Assembly: GCA_039915945.1 (NCBI GenBank)
Contig: JBDSMH010000017.1
Span: forward strand, 1 to 64,000
Source: DATLFA01 sp039915945
GTDB taxonomy: Bacteria; Actinomycetota; Acidimicrobiia; Acidimicrobiales; WLNW01
Length of the DNA stretch: 64,000 nt
Direction: 5' to 3'
Part shown: one piece after another, positions 61,357-64,000 of the stretch
Layout of the letters: each line of letters begins with the position of its first letter
How positions within the stretch are numbered: position 1 is the stretch's first letter
Position numbers and translations under genes: made by a program
The notes under the pieces: model-generated
Seen by the model: the letters and a program-made list of their open reading frames with translations, nothing else
Told to the model about the DNA's origin: nothing
Databases searched by the model: none

Positions 61357-61362
61357 TGCGAC
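61091..61362. repeat. 98-bp direct repeats 174 bp apart
   Basis: Segments 61091-61188 and 61265-61362 are about 94 percent identical over 98 bp. The offset of 174 bp is 58 codons, so both copies are read in the same frame and duplicate a 30-residue amphipathic unit. A tandem duplication is likely. Confidence 0.85.
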
Positions 61363-61401
61363 GGCGTCCTCCGTCAGGCTGCGCGCGCGATCGGGCGCGC
61401 G

Positions 61402-61809
61402 TTGCTGCGCCCTGTCGTGCTGGTGGTACGCGCGTCATACAACGCCGTGCGTAGCGTCGGGAGTCTGGCGGTGGCGGGCACTCGTCGTGTGATGCGCTTG
61501 GTGACTTCTCACGTAACCCCGATCGTGCGGCGTGCGCTGCTCGTGGTCGCGGTAGCGAGCAAGTCGATCACGACGTCGGCCGCCCGCGTCGTTCGCTCGG
61601 TCGCACGCCCCTTCGCGGCCGGCGGTCGTCAGGCCCGCCTGCTGGGCGGCTCGGTCGTCAACCAGTTTCGTGCTGCGACTGGACGAATCGGCAGGCGCAT
61701 TCGTTCGACCGCACGGTCAACACGAGCCAATGCTCGCCGCGGTGTCGACGATGCGCGTGAGGGAGTCAGGCGATGGGCCAAGACGGTCTCGCGAAACAAG
61801 AAGCGGTAA
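61402..61809 (+). CDS. Arg/Val/Ala-rich amphipathic helical protein
   Basis: A 135-residue product from TTG 61402, although the frame is open from 61324 and a better start may have been lost. Sequence such as VRRALLVVAVASKSITTSAA and RRGVDDAREGVRRWAK is helical, strongly basic and periodic at about 11 residues, like lipid-surface-binding proteins. Probably the 3' part of a longer repeat gene whose middle is inverted. Third positions are GC-rich, consistent with coding. Confidence 0.45.
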   Translation: MLRPVVLVVRASYNAVRSVGSLAVAGTRRVMRLVTSHVTPIVRRALLVVAVASKSITTSAARVVRSVARPFAAGGRQARLLGGSVVNQFRAATGRIGRRIRSTARSTRANARRGVDDAREGVRRWAKTVSRNKKR

Positions 61810-62141
61810 CGCGCCACAGCTGGGACAATTGAGCTGAGCGACACCGAACGCGAGCGTGTGTGGGATGCAGCGGCCAGAGAAAAAACAGCGCGACTTCGGG
61901 TGAGGCGGGTGAGCGAACATTCACCCCATCGCGGCGACTCAAGATCTCTCTCGAGTGGTCGATAAAGAACTAACGGGTGCTGACATCGCATCCTATTGCC
62001 GGGGTTGCCGGACGTGGCCTGACGATTAGTTGTATAGGCGCCTCCCCTACAACCCGGTTCAGAAGATCGTTTCGTACCGGGGGCAACCCTCTACGGCGGC
62101 GGTGCTGCTGGTAGCGATGTCCCGTACGAACTGAGAGATCA
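61810..62141. other. Intergenic region before the DUF3494 gene
   Basis: About 330 bp with no gene. A hairpin GGGTGA-n8-TCACCC lies at 61907-61926. Promoter-like elements TTGCCG at about 62007 and TTGTATAGG at about 62030 are suitably placed for the DUF3494 gene, leaving a leader of about 100 nt in which I recognise no riboswitch. Confidence 0.35.
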
Positions 62142-63398
62142 ATGAAGACATCCGCCGTGCCGTTGCGCCGTCTGTTTGCCGTCGTGCTCGCGATCACAAT
62201 GGGAGGTGCGGTGCTCTCCTTGGGAGGCACTGCGTATGCCGCCGATGTGGCCACGGTGCCGCTTGGTACATCGGTCAACTATTCGGTGCTTGGTGGATCG
62301 ACGGTGACCAACACCGGGGCCACCGTCCTCCACGCCAGCCTCGGGCTTTCGCCCGGCACGTCGATCACCGGCTTTCCACCGGGATTGGTCAACGCGCCCG
62401 GCACCACGGACATCGCAAATCCGGCCGCGCAACAAGCGCAGGTAGACCTCACCGCCGCGTACGTCAACGCTGCCGGTAGACCGATCAACGCCACGACGAC
62501 CGCCGATCTCGCGAACCTCACACTCGTAGGAGGTGTCTACTCCGGGCCCAGCAAGTCGCCGCTGAGCCTCACGGGGCCGCTCGTCCTCGACGGGGCCGGC
62601 AACAACGACACTGTGTTCATTTTCCAAACCGACTCAACGCTGACCACGGCATCGAGCAGCACCATCACGCTGATCAACGGCGCGCAAGAGTGCAACGTCT
62701 TCTGGCAGGTCGGTAGCTCGGCCACGCTCGGAACGGGCTCGGTCTTCGCCGGCAACATCTTGGCGCTGTCGTCGATCACGGTAACCACCGGCGTAACCGT
62801 GCATGGCCGGGCGCTCGCCCGCAATGCTGCGGTGACGTTGGACAACGACACCTTCACCGTGCCGACTTGTGCGAACACGATCACCGGCGGACGTCAGGCA
62901 CCTCCCACGACCACCCCACCCGAGGCACCCGTCGCTCAGCCCGGAACTCCCACTGGGCAACTCGGTGTGCCGCCAACGAGCCTCGCCTTCACCGGCCCCC
63001 GCATCGTGTTGCCGCTCGTACTGGCCCTCGTGTTTCTCACGCTCGGCGCCGCCGCGCTGACCTTCGACCGGTCACGCGCGCAGAGGCCCTACGGCCCGAC
63101 GCTCAGAAATACAGGTGCCAAGGCGAACGAACTGCGCCACGATGTTGCGACATCGCCGAGTGCAGGAGGTCGACGTTGGCTGGTCTCGAAGCAAGCACCC
63201 CGGTCACTACCGAACGTGAGTTGCGCGAACTACTCGGCCATCCAGGGCCTGGCGTCGCCGCCAAAGACCGCCCGTCGCTCGATGACTACGACCGACAGTG
63301 GCTCGCACACTCGCCGTTCTGTCTCGTCGCAACATCGGCTGCCGACGGCACGTGCGACGTATCGCCCAAGGGTGATCCTCCCGGGTTCACCTTCGTAG
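62142..63398 (+). CDS. DUF3494 (ice-binding-like) surface protein with LAxTG signal
   Basis: A 418-residue secreted protein: signal peptide ending near TAYA-AD (residue 33), a DUF3494 beta-helix domain (DLANLTLVGGVYSGP, SLTGPLVLDGAGNNDTVFIF, WQVGSSATLGTGSVFAGNIL), a Pro/Thr linker, the class E-type sortase signal LAFTG near residue 279 and a membrane helix. Normal proteins end soon after. Here the frame runs on about 105 residues and overlaps the next gene by 223 bp, so the natural stop seems lost. DUF3494 proteins bind ice or adhere. Confidence 0.85.
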   Translation: MKTSAVPLRRLFAVVLAITMGGAVLSLGGTAYAADVATVPLGTSVNYSVLGGSTVTNTGATVLHASLGLSPGTSITGFPPGLVNAPGTTDIANPAAQQAQVDLTAAYVNAAGRPINATTTADLANLTLVGGVYSGPSKSPLSLTGPLVLDGAGNNDTVFIFQTDSTLTTASSSTITLINGAQECNVFWQVGSSATLGTGSVFAGNILALSSITVTTGVTVHGRALARNAAVTLDNDTFTVPTCANTITGGRQAPPTTTPPEAPVAQPGTPTGQLGVPPTSLAFTGPRIVLPLVLALVFLTLGAAALTFDRSRAQRPYGPTLRNTGAKANELRHDVATSPSAGGRRWLVSKQAPRSLPNVSCANYSAIQGLASPPKTARRSMTTTDSGSHTRRSVSSQHRLPTARATYRPRVILPGSPS

Positions 63399-63814
63399 TC
63401 GACGACACAACCGTCGCGATCCCCGAGCGCCCCGGCAATCGGCGCGCCGACGGGTTTCGCAACGTCTTGTCGAATCCGCATATCGGGCTCATCTACCTCG
63501 TGCCCGGGCGCACCGACACCTTGCGTATCAACGGCAAGGCCACGCTCGTGCGCGACGCTCCCTTCTTCCAGCAGATGACGGTGAAGGGCCATCGCCCCAT
63601 ACTTGCGGTGGTCGTAGAGATCGAACAGATCTTCTACCACTGCTCGAAAGCGTTCCTTCGTTCGGATCTGTGGCAACCGTCGTCATGGAATCCAACCGCC
63701 TTGCCAACGCGCGCCGAGATCTCGCACCGACTCGAGCGGCCCAACGAAACTCTCGCCGATCTCGAGCGCTACTACGGCCCGCAGTACGCGGATGGCTTGT
63801 ACAACGCGGGTTGA
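63176..63814 (+). CDS. Pyridoxamine 5'-phosphate oxidase-like flavin-binding protein
   Basis: A 212-residue split-barrel protein of the MSMEG_1061 type: FCLVATSAADGTCDVSPKGD, then TFVVDDTTVAIPERPGNRR, FRNVLSNPHIGLIYLVPGR and KAFLRSDLWQPSSW. These bind FMN or F420 and reduce quinone-like or other small molecules. TTG at 63176 is chosen because AGGAGG lies six bases upstream; no ATG or GTG fits better. Its first 223 bases are inside the extended DUF3494 frame. Confidence 0.87.
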   Translation: MAGLEASTPVTTERELRELLGHPGPGVAAKDRPSLDDYDRQWLAHSPFCLVATSAADGTCDVSPKGDPPGFTFVVDDTTVAIPERPGNRRADGFRNVLSNPHIGLIYLVPGRTDTLRINGKATLVRDAPFFQQMTVKGHRPILAVVVEIEQIFYHCSKAFLRSDLWQPSSWNPTALPTRAEISHRLERPNETLADLERYYGPQYADGLYNAG

Positions 63815-63853
63815 ACTTCGACGGTGCGCAGCGGCCGAGCGCCGAGCGGCAAG

Positions 63854-64000
63854 CTATGCCTTGGCGATGCGGTAGACGGTGCCCGTCGACCAGTCACCGA
63901 CGAGCACTTCACCGTGCGCACCGACGATCACCGGCACTGGATTCTTCAAGCCGGTGAGAAACGGGTACACGGTACCGGTATAGCCCGTGCCGTCGCGCGC
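63854..64000 (-). CDS. C-terminus of sorbosone-dehydrogenase-like propeller protein (partial)
   Basis: The last 48 codons of a minus-strand gene that continues beyond the window: GYTGTVYPFLTGLKNPVPV, then VLVGDWSTGTVYRIAKA and TAG. The ending VGDWSTGTVYRI is typical of PQQ-type sugar (L-sorbosone) dehydrogenase beta-propellers. It faces the flavin-binding gene. Confidence 0.65.
   Translation of the reverse strand, partial: ARDGTGYTGTVYPFLTGLKNPVPVIVGAHGEVLVGDWSTGTVYRIAKA

Noticed and set aside
61980..62130. c-di-GMP riboswitch upstream of the DUF3494 gene
   Set aside because: A stretch resembling the 3' end of a GEMM motif is present, but the conserved first half is absent.

Overview
The window is chromosomal DNA from a high-GC actinobacterium. 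The best fit is the Acidimicrobiia (Ilumatobacter-like lineages); this is inferred from gene content, not from a marker tree. Pointers are the lysC / recR-ebfC-dnaX / SRP RNA / tRNA-Ser neighbourhood (similar gene order to mycobacteria), a LigC-type ATP-dependent ligase, an EF-G-like second factor, DivIVA, an acyl-CoA carboxylase beta plus tiny epsilon pair, an F420-type LLM oxidoreductase, DUF2510 and LAxTG surface proteins, frequent GTG/TTG starts and very GC-rich third codon positions.

Layout. 0-13.9 kb: housekeeping and metabolism (aspartokinase with an internal beta-subunit start, membrane cyclophilin, Aat, degenerate GGDEF protein, acyl-CoA carboxylase epsilon/beta, LOG, EF-G-like GTPase, DNA ligase, 5'-3' nuclease, enoyl-CoA hydratase-like protein, methylmalonyl-CoA epimerase, DivIVA coiled coil). 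14.2-17.4 kb: recR-ebfC-dnaX, the SRP RNA gene ffs and tRNA-Ser(GGA). 17.5-21 kb: HD-GYP phosphodiesterase, tadA, tRNA-Ser(CGA), APC permease. 21-25 kb: an accessory patch with an ArsR-ArsC fusion, decayed genes, a 36-bp-repeat protein and an FkbM methyltransferase. 25-32 kb: YceI, SDR, methyltransferase, DJ-1, MFS and ABC exporter. 32-36.6 kb: xseA-xseB, RF3, a divergent glutamate-dehydrogenase-like protein. 36.6-42.2 kb: a thiolase/DUF35 pair, class I fumarase, LLM oxidoreductase, P450, tRNA-Ala. 42.4-50 kb: phosphoglycerate mutase, ArsR/AHSA1 pair with a perfect palindrome, and amt facing a CPA2 antiporter fused to GlnD-like and ACT domains. 50-64 kb: a patchwork of intact genes and relics (winged-helix regulator, DUF4062/cyclase chimera, QueF, SDR), a molybdopterin oxidoreductase, PAP2-DAG kinase, a peroxiredoxin with an in-frame UGA at the catalytic position, AI-2E permease, pectate lyase, an amphipathic-repeat locus that switches coding strand, a DUF3494 surface protein, a flavin-binding protein and the C-terminus of a sorbosone-dehydrogenase-like propeller.

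Most notable. (1) A BCP-type peroxiredoxin at 57436-57903 has TGA exactly where the peroxidatic cysteine belongs. A perfect 7-bp hairpin with a G near the start of its loop lies 14 nt after it, so it is probably a selenoprotein that simple gene callers would miss. (2) A 917-residue protein at 47274-50027 joins a cation/proton antiporter to the part of GlnD that follows the nucleotidyltransferase domain (degenerate HD plus two ACT domains). It is divergent from the ammonium transporter gene and shares operator-like repeats with it, which suggests nitrogen-responsive ion transport. (3) At 60.7-61.8 kb the strand encoding an 11-residue amphipathic repeat appears to flip and flip back, as if about 470 bp had been inverted.
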